Notes: generated by a model from the letters alone, not told the origin. A stretch of DNA of 39,305 nt from an uncultured Clostridia bacterium (GCA_947601445.1 CANQGD010000015.1:1-39305); one strand, 5' to 3'. Positions 26,186 through 34,398 are shown, counted from the stretch's first letter. Made by a program: numbers and translations.

Positions 26186-27406
26186 TTAATTTGCATCGCG
26201 TTCCAAATAACCGCGCGCTATTACCGCGTCTACACGCGTATAAGAGTTGCTGCGTATTTGTTTTGTTTCCACCAATTTGCCGTCGCGATAGTATTTGAGA
26301 TAGGATTTTGTTTTTACGCCGTCCGAGCCGCTCACTATTACTTTGGTTTGATCGGTGTAAATCAAGTCGGGATATTTTTCGGCGTCAACCACGTATTTTG
26401 TGGTAAATTTATCGCGTATTTCCGCGTTTTCGCGAACGATTTCAAACGGGTTCGGCTGTCCGTATATTGTAAAAGTCACCTTTTTATCCGCTACGCGTGC
26501 GGCAATATAGATCGGATTTTCGGTATCGTTGACAAAAGTCAAATCGGCGCTTCCGTAGCTCACCATTGCGTCAAACCCGGCTTTGACGTAAGAGGAAACG
26601 AGACTGTGCTGCACCGCCTTGGGCACAAAACCCGATAGCAACAACGCATTGTACAAAGTTGTGGACACTTGACAAACCCCGCCGCCTACGCCGTCGGTAT
26701 AGACTCCGTCCAAAATTACTTTTCCCATTTTGTATCCGTTTGCCTCGGTACGTTCTCCCACGGCACGGTTAAAAGAAAACGTTTCTCCCACCCCGACAGT
26801 CGTACCGTTTAGGGATTTGACCGCTTGCGCAATATTGTGACAACGGTTGGCTCCGCTGGCAGCAAATGACGTGGTAAACGTGCCTCGAAGCACGGTATTT
26901 CGTTTGAGTTCGTTTACCGTTGTCGCCTTGCTAATTATCAGCGGGAGCGAGATTTTTACTGTTCTGCCGTGCGAACGCAACGCGGCGGCAAACAATTCGG
27001 CGGCGTTTATTTCTACCCCATCCTGACCTTCTCGATAAGAAAAACCGTTTTGGTTGAATGTAACCGAAGAATTCGCACGGTCTTTTTTTACATAATCGTA
27101 GTGTTTCAGCACTTTGTCGAAATCGGGCAAAATGTAATTGTATACGGCGCGTTCGGGCAAACCGTCGCCAAGCAGCTTGACAGCAAACGCCCGTTTGGCG
27201 TTTCCCCCGAGATAAAAACCGCGCTCTTCCGCCTCGTTTCGACAGGGTTGCATAGATTGACTCAGATCATAACGATATATATCGCCGCCGAAATTCACTT
27301 CGAAACAGACGTTCCAAGGATTGTATTCCTCTGCGAACGCATTTACACAAATAAAAAGGCTCGCAAATAAAGCGAGCGCAAAAATTATCGTTAAAATTTT
27401 TTTCAT
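26186..27406 (-). CDS. Secreted VanW-like protein
   Basis: A 406-residue exported protein. Residues 4-25 form a signal peptide ending in VNAFA-EE. The VanW domain lies at about 185-330, with the signature DGVGGGVCQVSTTLYNALLLSGF followed by a conserved AVQHS. Residues before it (about 30-180) resemble the putative peptidoglycan-binding segment found ahead of VanW domains. A short beta-rich tail follows. VanW was named from vancomycin-resistance clusters, but its biochemical role is unknown, and here no resistance gene is near. Its start overlaps the stop of the PHP gene (ATGA), so translation is coupled. Confidence 0.88.
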   Translation of the reverse strand: MKKILTIIFALALFASLFICVNAFAEEYNPWNVCFEVNFGGDIYRYDLSQSMQPCRNEAEERGFYLGGNAKRAFAVKLLGDGLPERAVYNYILPDFDKVLKHYDYVKKDRANSSVTFNQNGFSYREGQDGVEINAAELFAAALRSHGRTVKISLPLIISKATTVNELKRNTVLRGTFTTSFAASGANRCHNIAQAVKSLNGTTVGVGETFSFNRAVGERTEANGYKMGKVILDGVYTDGVGGGVCQVSTTLYNALLLSGFVPKAVQHSLVSSYVKAGFDAMVSYGSADLTFVNDTENPIYIAARVADKKVTFTIYGQPNPFEIVRENAEIRDKFTTKYVVDAEKYPDLIYTDQTKVIVSGSDGVKTKSYLKYYRDGKLVETKQIRSNSYTRVDAVIARGYLERDAN

Positions 27407-28215
27407 ATTCCCAATACCTTGCGAGTGTAACCGCCGGGCGAAAAACTTTTGGAACCGATCTCCACCCCGTGTACAAAATCGTGAAAATCGCTTCCGCCCG
27501 TTGAGATAAGTTTGTATTTTTTCGCTATGCGGTTGTAAAAGTTACGCTCAGCGGTATTGTGTGCAAAATAGTTGGCTTCGATACCGGACAGACCCGCCGA
27601 AACAAGCGGTCGGAGAAATTTTTCAAATTCGCGTTCGTCGAGATGCAATTGCTTGGGATGCGCCAATACGGGTATGCCTCCGAAACGCAACGTAAACCGT
27701 ATCGCCTCTTCGGGAGTGAGACGTTCGGTTTGAACATAACAGCATTTTCCCGCTCCGATATACAGTTCGAAAGCCTCGGCAACATCTTTGCAATAACCCA
27801 GCCGCACCATTTCGCGTGCAATGACGGGACGTCCCACAAAACCGCGTTGGCTTAGCGCGTCGATGTCTATGCTCATTCCGTTCCTGGCGAGACTTTCGGC
27901 AATAGATTCGTTGCGTATGCGACGCAAATCGGCAATACGCTCCATAAAGAGAGCCAAATCGGGACTGTCAATATCCACATTGTACGCCAAAATATGTACT
28001 TCCATGCCGTTGTGTACGGTGGAAAGTTCCGCGCCTATAACGTACTTTATGCTTACGGCGTTGGCGTGTTCCCGTGCCCTGCGCGTGCCTTCGAAATTAT
28101 CGTGATCGGTAACGGATATGCAATCCAATCCGCGCTCCGCTGCCATGTCTACAAGCGCTTCGGGCGTGAAAATGCCGTCCGACATATTGGAATGTAAGTG
28201 CAAATCACATTTCAT
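27403..28215 (-). CDS. PHP-domain phosphoesterase (YciV/RNase AM-like)
   Basis: A 270-residue PHP hydrolase. All metal-binding motifs are visible: DLHLHSNMSDG (4-14), the ISVTDHDNFEG motif (33-43), GAELS (62-66), VLAHPKQ near 190, and STGGSDFHD near 244. This matches E. coli YciV (RNase AM, a 5'-3' exonuclease that trims rRNA 5' ends) and related 3',5'-nucleotide phosphatases. The exact substrate is not predictable. The ATG at 28215 must be the start because the metal motif begins at residue 4. The -10 box ends only 6 nt upstream, so the mRNA appears leaderless. Coupled to vanW-like downstream. Confidence 0.9.
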   Translation of the reverse strand: MKCDLHLHSNMSDGIFTPEALVDMAAERGLDCISVTDHDNFEGTRRAREHANAVSIKYVIGAELSTVHNGMEVHILAYNVDIDSPDLALFMERIADLRRIRNESIAESLARNGMSIDIDALSQRGFVGRPVIAREMVRLGYCKDVAEAFELYIGAGKCCYVQTERLTPEEAIRFTLRFGGIPVLAHPKQLHLDEREFEKFLRPLVSAGLSGIEANYFAHNTAERNFYNRIAKKYKLISTGGSDFHDFVHGVEIGSKSFSPGGYTRKVLGI

Positions 28216-28221
28216 ACGTTA

Positions 28222-28250
28222 AATATACCAAATTTTACAAATTGTGTCAA
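28222..28250 (-). promoter_or_regulatory. Sigma-A promoter giving a leaderless PHP transcript
   Basis: TTGACA (28245-28250), 17-nt spacer, TATATT (28222-28227). Only six nucleotides separate the -10 box from the A of the ATG, so the usual +1 position is the start codon itself. Confidence 0.7.
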
Positions 28251-28333
28251 CTCCCGCCGTCATATAAGGCAATCGCAAGAAATTGCATTGCGACGGCAAT
28301 TTTTTACGCTTGGCTCAATTTTGCAAAATGCTA

Positions 28334-28362
28334 TTGCTTATCCGCCCCGTTTCTGTTATAAT
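28334..28362 (+). promoter_or_regulatory. Sigma-A promoter of the GNAT gene
   Basis: TTGCTT (28334-28339), 17-nt spacer, TATAAT (28357-28362). The start codon is 21 nt downstream of the -10 with no Shine-Dalgarno. Confidence 0.65.
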
Positions 28363-28383
28363 TATAAAAATATTCAAAACGAT

Positions 28384-29100
28384 ATGCAACGAATTTATCC
28401 CACACAAGAACTTTTACAATACTTCAAATCCCGTCCGGACACGCTGATATTCGAGGGTTATTGCCGCTATTCGAAAGAAGCGGAATTATATCAAGACGGG
28501 GATTCTTTTGCCTTGGTCGTAAAAGTAGGCGATACATTCAAGTGTTGTTTTTCCGGTTGCGACAATGAACTTGTAACGCAAACGCTTGCTCCTCTCAAAG
28601 GCAAGGTGGAACTTTGCGGAGTTGACCCGAACATAACGGAAGGTTTGATGAACGTTTACAATTTCGAGTACCTTACGAAATGCTATCTGTGCGAGTGGAA
28701 TAAAACACCCCTTTCTTACGTTTGTTCGGAAAAAATTCAACCCATATCTCCGCAATTCGCCCAAATGGTATCCGACGGCACTCATTATCACGCGGACACC
28801 GAAGAAATAAAACAATGTATCAACCTACATCCGTCGGCGGCAATTTATCGTGACGATAAGCCCATCTGTTGGTGTTTGTGTCATCTCGAAAAAAGCCTCG
28901 GAATGTTGTATACCTTGCCGGAATATCGCCGCAAAGGCTACGCGTTGGAAGTGATGACCGCGCTTTGCAAAAAGATTATCGCGAAAGGAGACGTGCCGTT
29001 CGCTTATATTGTGACGGACAATACCGCGTCGCTCAATCTCGCAGCAAAATACAATCTCGAACGTGTAAAGCGCGCGGACTACTTTCGCTTTGAAAAATGA
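28384..29100 (+). CDS. GNAT-family N-acetyltransferase
   Basis: A 238-residue protein with a C-terminal GNAT fold. The acetyl-CoA-binding motif A is LYTLPEYRRKGYALEVMTAL (about 178-197). It is followed by FAYIVTDNTASLNLAAKYNLERV, the usual end of the domain. The N-terminal 110 residues are less conserved and contain several Cys. The acceptor substrate is unknown. ATG 28384 was chosen because it follows the promoter at normal distance. Upstream frame (from 28198) crosses the promoter. The 5' leader is about 15 nt and lacks a Shine-Dalgarno. Divergent from the PHP gene. Confidence 0.8.
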   Translation: MQRIYPTQELLQYFKSRPDTLIFEGYCRYSKEAELYQDGDSFALVVKVGDTFKCCFSGCDNELVTQTLAPLKGKVELCGVDPNITEGLMNVYNFEYLTKCYLCEWNKTPLSYVCSEKIQPISPQFAQMVSDGTHYHADTEEIKQCINLHPSAAIYRDDKPICWCLCHLEKSLGMLYTLPEYRRKGYALEVMTALCKKIIAKGDVPFAYIVTDNTASLNLAAKYNLERVKRADYFRFEK

Positions 29101-29295
29101 TGCCGCTAAGTATACGGTGTGTAAAACCGAAAAATGACAAAATTCTTTTCATCAAAAGAAAGCGTTTGCACGTTTTGCGTCGTATTAAACAATTGCCACA
29201 ATACGTCGAATGTTGAATTTGTACTGTTTTCGGGGATCGAACAGCATTGAAAAGATGAATTTTTACAAACGACAATCCAAATAAGAGGAGACAAT

Positions 29296-29715
29296 ATGAA
29301 TTTACTTGCTTTTTTTGAAAACGCTACCGAAACCGCACCCGGATTTTGGGAAAAGGTTTGGGATTTTTTACAAGTGGAAGGTTTGGGACTGCTTGCTTCG
29401 GCATTTATTTTGGTGTCGTTTTTGTTCTCCAAACAGGTAATAACCCGTCTGATAAATTTTGTGGGTTGTATTATATTTGTTATCTACGCATTACTGTTTT
29501 TGCCCACCCCGTCCTACTCTACCGCATTTATGAATGCGGCGCTTGCAATCGTGCATATAGTCTTTTTGACAAAGGATTTTATCGCCAAGAAAAAGGCAAA
29601 ATCCTCCGTTGACGGCATTCAAAATGCCGAACAGACAACCGACGGCGAACAACCGTCGACCGAATCGGATACCGAACAACCCGCCGCACAGCAAACCGAC
29701 TCGACAAACAGCTGA
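29296..29715 (+). CDS. Small membrane protein, YgjV-like
   Basis: A 139-residue protein with three hydrophobic helices (about 28-45, 48-68, 76-94) and a long hydrophilic Gln/Thr/Glu-rich tail (about 100-139). The LGLLASAFILVSFLFSKQVITRLINFVGCIIFVIYALLF stretch resembles the YgjV inner-membrane family in its repeated helix pattern, but I give this as a likely resemblance only. Strong AGGAG 6 nt before ATG 29296. Function unknown. It stands alone, 195 nt after the GNAT gene, and ends at a strong terminator 125 nt downstream. Confidence 0.7.
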   Translation: MNLLAFFENATETAPGFWEKVWDFLQVEGLGLLASAFILVSFLFSKQVITRLINFVGCIIFVIYALLFLPTPSYSTAFMNAALAIVHIVFLTKDFIAKKKAKSSVDGIQNAEQTTDGEQPSTESDTEQPAAQQTDSTNS

Positions 29716-29839
29716 CAACGCATTTGCGGCAGTCGGTTATTATTTTGACAAAAGCAGAGTCTTAAAAGATAACCGTTACTTTCCGAATTATAAGCCTGTC
29801 TCGATAATGCTGTTTCGACTCATTTTAACAATATTATTG

Positions 29840-29878
29840 CGGCTATACAAAATACGTACTTTGTATAGCCGTATTTTT
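29840..29878 (+). terminator. Strong rho-independent terminator after the YgjV-like gene
   Basis: A perfect 12-bp stem (29840-29851 with 29860-29871), 8-nt loop, then TATTTTTG. The 355-nt stretch 29716-30070 otherwise holds only the tRNA promoter. Confidence 0.85.
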
Positions 29879-30030
29879 GCGCCGTTTGCGATAAATCGGT
29901 TCCGCAAGTTATTTATATGTCTTCCTTTTTTCGGAGCGATGTTTTTTCGTATTGCGGTTGCAAAATGGATTGTAAGATATGAAGTTATTGCCTAAAAACA
30001 TATCAAATAAAAAATTATTTTGCCAAGCGT

Positions 30031-30059
30031 TTGACAACCCACCGCAAAAGATATATACT
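30031..30059 (+). promoter_or_regulatory. Sigma-A promoter of tRNA-Gln
   Basis: TTGACA (30031-30036), 17-nt spacer, TATACT (30054-30059), 11 nt before the tRNA. Confidence 0.8.
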
Positions 30060-30070
30060 ATATACGTTAT

Positions 30071-30146
30071 TGGGGTATAGCCAAGCGGTAAGGCAACGGA
30101 TTCTGACTCCGTCATTTCGCAGGTTCAAATCCTGCTACCCTAGCCA
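30071..30146 (+). tRNA. tRNA-Gln, anticodon CUG
   Basis: A 76-nt cloverleaf with encoded CCA end. The acceptor stem 30071-30077 pairs with 30136-30142 and starts with the weak U1-A72 pair typical of tRNA-Gln. The anticodon stem ACGGA/TCCGT encloses the loop TTCTGAC, giving anticodon CUG, which reads CAG. The T-arm is GCAGG-TTCAAAT-CCTGC. It is a substrate for the GlnRS at 22820-24460. Confidence 0.95.
30126..30142 (+). repeat. tRNA-Gln 3' end, first copy of a 17-bp direct repeat
   Basis: The 17 bases spanning the T-loop end and acceptor 3' strand of tRNA-Gln recur exactly at 30406-30422. tRNA 3' ends are the usual attachment sites of integrating elements. Confidence 0.6.
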
Positions 30147-30180
30147 AACGGGCAACTACGCTTTGAGTTGCAATGGAAAA

Positions 30181-30206
30181 GAGCGCACTACGTGTGTTCT
30201 TTTTTA
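30181..30206 (+). terminator. Terminator of tRNA-Gln
   Basis: An 8-bp stem with two G-T pairs (30181-30188 with 30192-30199) and a 3-nt loop, followed by six T. Confidence 0.75.
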
Positions 30207-30405
30207 TTGTTGCTTTTTTGCGCTCAGTTCCGTTGCTGCCTTTTTGCTTGTTGCCCTATTCTACCGTGTAGTCGGGACAGTTTGAAATAATGTAGCGCTC
30301 CTCTCAATCGACTTAATCTCTCGCAGCATACCGCATTTGTTGTCGCAGTAGGTGCGTAGTAGATTATATTTCAATCGCTCCGCTTACCCTGCGCTTCGCT
30401 TGCGA

Positions 30406-30422
30406 CAAATCCTGCTACCCTA
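30406..30422 (+). repeat. tRNA-Gln 3' end, second copy (possible integration scar)
   Basis: An exact copy of 30126-30142 without the rest of the tRNA. About 50 nt further on (around 30462-30477) is a similar segment, CAAATCCCGCCATCTCA, that looks like the 3' end of a different tRNA. The gene-free stretch 30207-30640 holds no convincing gene. Confidence 0.55.
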
Positions 30423-30640
30423 ATATTGCGCGGCTCGCTTAACAAGTGCACGCTGCGAGACAAATCCCGCCATCTCAATAACATAATCGTTTTGTATAAA
30501 ACAGCCGTAATTTTTATCTAAAATTTCTATTAAGACAGGTTAATGTGCTTTGAAACAAGTTTTTAACCGCATAAAATCATGTCGAACCGTTCAATAAGTT
30601 TTGTCATATAACGAAAACTTAACACAAACAAAAATCATAC

Positions 30641-30668
30641 AAAAGGAAGCGCTGTTGCGCTTCCTTTT
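30641..30668 (-). terminator. Strong hairpin ending the amino-acid ABC operon
   Basis: A perfect 12-bp stem (30641-30652 with 30657-30668) with a 4-nt loop, ending in four T on either strand. It lies about 110 nt past the ATPase stop. Confidence 0.65.
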
Positions 30669-30778
30669 GAGATGTAAAAAATCGCAAGAAATATTAAAAA
30701 GGAGGTAAGACAAAACTTGCAACTTTTTACCGCGAAAACAATTAAATCGGTATCTGCCGATTATCGTTAAAAATAAAA

Positions 30779-31561
30779 TCAGCTTTTGGACAAAAATTCC
30801 TTTGTGCGTTCTTGTTGCGGATGGGTAAAAATCTGTTCCGGCGTCCCCTCTTCGACGATTACGCCGCCGTCCATAAATACAATATGATTGGCAACGTCTT
30901 TTGCAAAACCCATTTCATGCGTCACCACCAACATGGTAAGACCTTGTTCGGCAAGAGTTTTCATTGTCGAAAGCACCTCGCCCACCATTTCGGGATCAAG
31001 CGCGCTTGTAGGTTCGTCAAACAGCAATACTTCGGGATTCATACACAATGCTCGCGCTATTGCCACGCGTTGTTTTTGTCCGCCCGACAATTGGCGCGGT
31101 TTGGCATTTACAAACGCAGCCATTCCCACCGATTCGAGATATTTCATAGCCGTTTTTTCCGCATCGGCTTTGTTAAGTTTGAGTACTTTGCGCGGTCCCA
31201 ACATACAATTGTGCAACACATTGAGATTGTTGAAAAGATTAAAGGATTGAAATACCATTCCAACTTTTTGACGGAGTAAAGGCGGCTTACGCATTGCGGT
31301 AACGTCCTCGCCGTGAAACAGTATACGTCCCGAAGTCGGTTTTTCAAATAAATTTATACACCGCAACAACGTACTTTTGCCGCTGCCCGAAGGACCGATA
31401 ATACAAGTTACATCGCCCTTGTTGACATAAAAATCTATATCTTTGAGAACCTCATTCTCGCCGAAATTTTTGCCGAGATGTTCAACGCGTATGATGACGG
31501 ACGAATCCTGTGCCGAATTTGTTTGTCCGATTTGTGCGGACGGGGTAAGTTTTTCAGCCAT
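30779..31561 (-). CDS. Amino-acid ABC importer ATP-binding protein, predicted lysine
   Basis: A 260-residue ATPase of the polar-amino-acid uptake family (GlnQ/HisP type). Walker [10 protein letters not shown] (about 57-65), Q-loop VFQSFNLF, signature LSGGQKQR (about 159-166), Walker [14 protein letters not shown] and switch His in VVTHEMGF are intact. The first 20 residues are a non-conserved extension. The start overlaps the permease stop by 8 nt, so it is the third gene of an SBP-permease-ATPase operon. The lysine riboswitch upstream of the operon suggests lysine as substrate. Confidence 0.93.
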   Translation of the reverse strand: MAEKLTPSAQIGQTNSAQDSSVIIRVEHLGKNFGENEVLKDIDFYVNKGDVTCIIGPSGSGKSTLLRCINLFEKPTSGRILFHGEDVTAMRKPPLLRQKVGMVFQSFNLFNNLNVLHNCMLGPRKVLKLNKADAEKTAMKYLESVGMAAFVNAKPRQLSGGQKQRVAIARALCMNPEVLLFDEPTSALDPEMVGEVLSTMKTLAEQGLTMLVVTHEMGFAKDVANHIVFMDGGVIVEEGTPEQIFTHPQQERTKEFLSKS

Positions 31562-32303
31562 TGTTCACCTCTTTAACGTAGGACTCCGCATCCATATTTT
31601 GCGAGCCGAGTACTTTGTAGTTTTTGTTTCCGTCCATCTTACGTTCGATAAATCGCAGCAGCATACTGATAGAGAACGTAAGAATAAAGTACACTATTGC
31701 CACCAACAAATATGTTTCAAAGGTCTTGTATGTTTGTGTAACAATATCCTTGGCAACAAAAAACAGTTCGGTAAAACCTATTACGTTCAATACCGACGTG
31801 TCCTTGATGTTGATTACAAATTCGTTACTGACCGACGGCAAAATATTGCGCAGAGCCTGCGGCAATACCACTTGAAACATGGTCTGCGAGTGAGTCAATC
31901 CCAACGCATGCGCGCCCTCGAATTGCCCCTTGTCGATGGATATAATGCCTCCTCGCACTATTTCCGCCATATAAGCGCCCGTATTTATCGATACGATTAT
32001 TAATCCGCTGACGGTAACGTCCAGGGTTTGTCCGTTGTTTAGTTTTGCAAATCCCCAAAAAATCACCATAGCCTGAACCATCATCGGCGTACCGCGAAAA
32101 ATTTCCACATAAGCGGTCAGAATGTAATCGCCGATTTTTTTCAGAACTTTTACGAATTTGTTTTTGGGATCGGGTATTGTACGATACACTCCGATGAGTA
32201 CACCGATAATCAATCCGACAATCGTACCGATAAGCGCCACAAGCATGGTATAGCCCACGCCAATCAAGATGTCGGTAATGTATTCGCAAAGAATTTCTAT
32301 CAT
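31554..32303 (-). CDS. Amino-acid ABC importer permease, predicted lysine
   Basis: A 249-residue membrane permease of the HisM/GlnP family with five to six helices. The EAA-loop motif is present in an amino-acid-type form: [32 protein letters not shown] (about 125-156). N-terminal conserved [17 protein letters not shown] (about 65-81) is also typical. The C-terminal 35 residues after the last helix are basic and non-conserved. It begins 10 nt after the solute-binding protein gene and overlaps the ATPase gene. Confidence 0.93.
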   Translation of the reverse strand: MIEILCEYITDILIGVGYTMLVALIGTIVGLIIGVLIGVYRTIPDPKNKFVKVLKKIGDYILTAYVEIFRGTPMMVQAMVIFWGFAKLNNGQTLDVTVSGLIIVSINTGAYMAEIVRGGIISIDKGQFEGAHALGLTHSQTMFQVVLPQALRNILPSVSNEFVINIKDTSVLNVIGFTELFFVAKDIVTQTYKTFETYLLVAIVYFILTFSISMLLRFIERKMDGNKNYKVLGSQNMDAESYVKEVNNG

Positions 32304-32313
32304 TTATTCAAAG

Positions 32314-33186
32314 TTACTCCACAATGTTTTCACCGCCGGACAAGGTTATAGCCTTCCGCATAAGTTCGTCGCGTTCCGTTTGTTGGATGTTTTTCAAAAT
32401 CTCGTTTACCTTCGCGGTGAGATCGCTGCCTTTTTTTACGCCTACGGCTATTGCGGTATCCGCATCGGTCGCGCTGAATCCCGTGCTATTGTTTACAAGA
32501 TGAATATAAGTAAAATCGGGATTGGATGCGCAATTTTCGATCGCGCCCGGTTCTTCCGCGACATAGGCGTCTATTGCTTTGACGTTTAACGCATTGATCA
32601 GCGCGGGGAAATCCGCAAGGGGCGTTTGCGGCAGAATACCGTATTTCGGTCCTTGCGACTGCAAAGCGTCGTCGTGGAATGTGCCCTTTTGAGCAGCGAC
32701 TTTTGCTCCGCTGAAATCCTCCAAACTTGTCGCGTGCGCAAAATTACCGTCGCTGCGCACAACCAAAACAAGATTGCTCTGATAGTACGGTTCGGAAAAA
32801 TCGATTTGCTGCTTGCGTTCTTCCGTCGGAGACATACCCGCGATTACCAAATCGACGGTGCCCGCGTTCAGTGCGGGAATAAGCGAATCCCATTCCATTT
32901 TGACTACAACGAGCTCTTTGCCGAGAGCTTCTGCGATTTTTTTCGCGATCATAACGTCGTAGCCGTTGGCATAGCTGTTGTGCAGCGGCGAATAGTTGGT
33001 GTTGTATATTTGCACGGCACCGTCGCTATCATCACGCTGAGTATAGTTGAATGGCGAATAGGCGCACTCCAAGCCCACATACAGCTTGTTGTCATCTTTG
33101 CCTGAACATGCGGCAAACATAAACAAAAATGAAGCCGCAAGTACCGCCACTGCCAAAATACACATTATTCCGGTTGTTTTTCTCAT
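32314..33186 (-). CDS. Amino-acid-binding lipoprotein, predicted lysine
   Basis: A 290-residue substrate-binding protein (SBP_bac_3 fold). The signal peptide has a lipobox, FAAC, with Cys27 as the lipidated residue, so it is tethered to the outer leaflet. The mature protein has the paired lobes typical of the family: YVGLECAYSPFNY at about 35, GYDVMIAKKIAEALGKELVVV, LNAGTVDLVIAGMSPTEERKQQIDFSEPYY, and a second-lobe KVAAQKGTFHDD. ATG 33186 follows AGGAG. A 500-nt leader with a lysine riboswitch controls it, which argues for lysine, not glutamine or histidine. Confidence 0.93.
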   Translation of the reverse strand: MRKTTGIMCILAVAVLAASFLFMFAACSGKDDNKLYVGLECAYSPFNYTQRDDSDGAVQIYNTNYSPLHNSYANGYDVMIAKKIAEALGKELVVVKMEWDSLIPALNAGTVDLVIAGMSPTEERKQQIDFSEPYYQSNLVLVVRSDGNFAHATSLEDFSGAKVAAQKGTFHDDALQSQGPKYGILPQTPLADFPALINALNVKAIDAYVAEEPGAIENCASNPDFTYIHLVNNSTGFSATDADTAIAVGVKKGSDLTAKVNEILKNIQQTERDELMRKAITLSGGENIVE

Positions 33187-33242
33187 TTGGATTCTCCTGA
33201 AAATTTATTTAATCGAAAAAGACTTTACAACTGCTTGAAGCG

Positions 33243-33283
33243 AAAAAAAAACCGCAACAAGCGAGCGACGGTCGCCGTTACGG
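33243..33283 (-). terminator. Second terminator in the lysine-importer leader
   Basis: A 7-bp stem with one G-T pair (33252-33258 with 33277-33283), with an inner hairpin, followed by nine T on the minus strand (33243-33251). Its 3' half shares 13 bases (33252-33264) with the riboswitch terminator at 33450-33462. It lies about 55 nt before the start of the binding-protein gene. Confidence 0.65.
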
Positions 33284-33298
33284 ATAAATCAAACGACA

Positions 33299-33436
33299 AA
33301 ATCTTTTCGATACTTTTCAGCGTTACAGACGCGACAAGCGCTTGCATGCCGGTGCGACAAGTTTATTTGTGACTGCAACAGACCAGACATTCCGTAGAGA
33401 AACGGCAATCAAAAACAAACCGAGGCGAAAAGATTT
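33299..33436 (-). ncRNA. Unidentified structured RNA element in the leader
   Basis: An 11-bp perfect inverted repeat (33299-33309 with 33426-33436) closes a domain of 116 nt that itself contains short hairpins, such as CCGT/ACGG and GCGT/ACGC. It sits between two terminators with similar 3' halves. This resembles the layout of a riboswitch aptamer, but I do not recognise a known family. Confidence 0.4.
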
Positions 33437-33442
33437 GCTATT

Positions 33443-33476
33443 AAAAAATCCGCAACAAGCGAAGCTATATTGCGGA
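33443..33476 (-). terminator. Expression-platform terminator of the lysine riboswitch
   Basis: A 7-bp stem (33449-33455 with 33470-33476) followed by T on the minus strand (33443-33448). An alternative stem, TATATTG with CAATATA, would use sequence next to the riboswitch P1 strand and could act as antiterminator. Confidence 0.8.
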
Positions 33477-33493
33477 AAAAATCAACAATATAC

Positions 33494-33649
33494 GATAGCG
33501 CTCCACTTGCGTGACAGTACGGCGCATATTGTACGCCGTCCCAGCACAGCCGCCTTTCAGACAAAGCGTCTGTACTTCGGTTGCTTCCCCTTTTCCGCCG
33601 ACCGTTTGTCTGACCGAGTCGGTTTGTCATGGAAGCCACAACCTCTATC
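33494..33649 (-). promoter_or_regulatory. Lysine riboswitch (L-box)
   Basis: A 156-nt aptamer matching the L-box in sequence and order. It begins GATAGAGG and ends GAGCGCTATC, which form P1. Between them are the conserved AAGGGGAAGC, the CCGAAGTA core, a short CAGAC/GTCTG hairpin, GAAAGGCGGCTG, the P5 hairpin ACGGCG/CGCCGT, and TGTCA before AGTGGAGC. A terminator follows about 20 nt later, so lysine binding should cause early termination. It controls the ABC importer genes downstream. Confidence 0.85.
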
Positions 33650-33661
33650 AATTATGTAATT

Positions 33662-33690
33662 ATTGTATCACTCAACGAGATATGTGTCAA
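33662..33690 (-). promoter_or_regulatory. Sigma-A promoter of the lysine-importer operon
   Basis: TTGACA (33685-33690), 17-nt spacer, TACAAT (33662-33667). It starts the riboswitch leader. Confidence 0.8.
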
Positions 33691-33705
33691 ACAAATAAAG
33701 CACGT

Positions 33706-34377
33706 TCAAATATATTTTTCTACAGTGCGTACCATTTTTTTCAACTCTGCCTCGTCTTTGGGGTGCCACTTGACATAATCGTCGTTCCAAACGCCGTATT
33801 CGGATACCGTCGGATCGTCGCATACGTTGCCCAACCAATCGGCGCGAGACGCAATAAGTCCGACATCGGTTACGGTTGCCGTTGCCACCGCCGAAACCAA
33901 ATATTTTTCCAGATCGCTCAACGCTTTCAACTCGCCGACGGGTAAAAAAGCCACCTCGATGTGTTTTTCGATATAATCGGTGACGGCATTTTCCGTAGCG
34001 GCGTCGCCTTTTTCCTTCTTAAGCAACCATTTGGAAAGTTTTTTCGGATTGCCGTTCAAAATCGAGCTTCCTATATGTTTGCGCAATATACTGCGATTTT
34101 TGCTGTTTACAAGGTGATTGAACACTCGCGGCAACAATCCGTTGATACTTGTAGGCTCGTGCGTGCCTACGCGCACGATTCGTTTCGGTTGGACGCTCTT
34201 GTCCAACATAACATACAATCCGTTTAGCGGCAGAGTGTGTTCTCCGCGAAAATCGAAAAGGGCGTTGCCTCCGTCAAAACTCACGATTGCCGAGTCGGCA
34301 AGTACCTTATCGAGCAATTTATGGTATATTTGCACCGATATTTCGGCATATTTCAAAAGTAATTCTTCACGTTTCAT
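33706..34377 (-). CDS. GIY-YIG-like domain protein
   Basis: A 223-residue protein. The N-terminal part, about 60-115, has the pattern of a GIY-YIG fold: NGLYVML, then RIVRVGTHEPT as the second motif, and RVFNHLVNSKNRSILRKHIGSSIL with the Arg and His expected next. The GIY and YIG triplets read GLY and RVG. The family contains nucleases, but many such proteins are of unknown role, and a conserved catalytic Glu cannot be identified with confidence. ATG 34377 follows GGAGG. A longer frame from 34410 overlaps the promoter. It is a single gene, 16 nt upstream of the next promoter, with no clear terminator. Confidence 0.65.
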   Translation of the reverse strand: MKREELLLKYAEISVQIYHKLLDKVLADSAIVSFDGGNALFDFRGEHTLPLNGLYVMLDKSVQPKRIVRVGTHEPTSINGLLPRVFNHLVNSKNRSILRKHIGSSILNGNPKKLSKWLLKKEKGDAATENAVTDYIEKHIEVAFLPVGELKALSDLEKYLVSAVATATVTDVGLIASRADWLGNVCDDPTVSEYGVWNDDYVKWHPKDEAELKKMVRTVEKYI

Positions 34378-34398
34378 AACTACCTCCGAGTCAGCGAT

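Noticed and set aside
30400-30480. CRISPR or tandem repeat array
   Set aside because: Only two unequal tRNA-like fragments occur, without regular spacing or cas genes.
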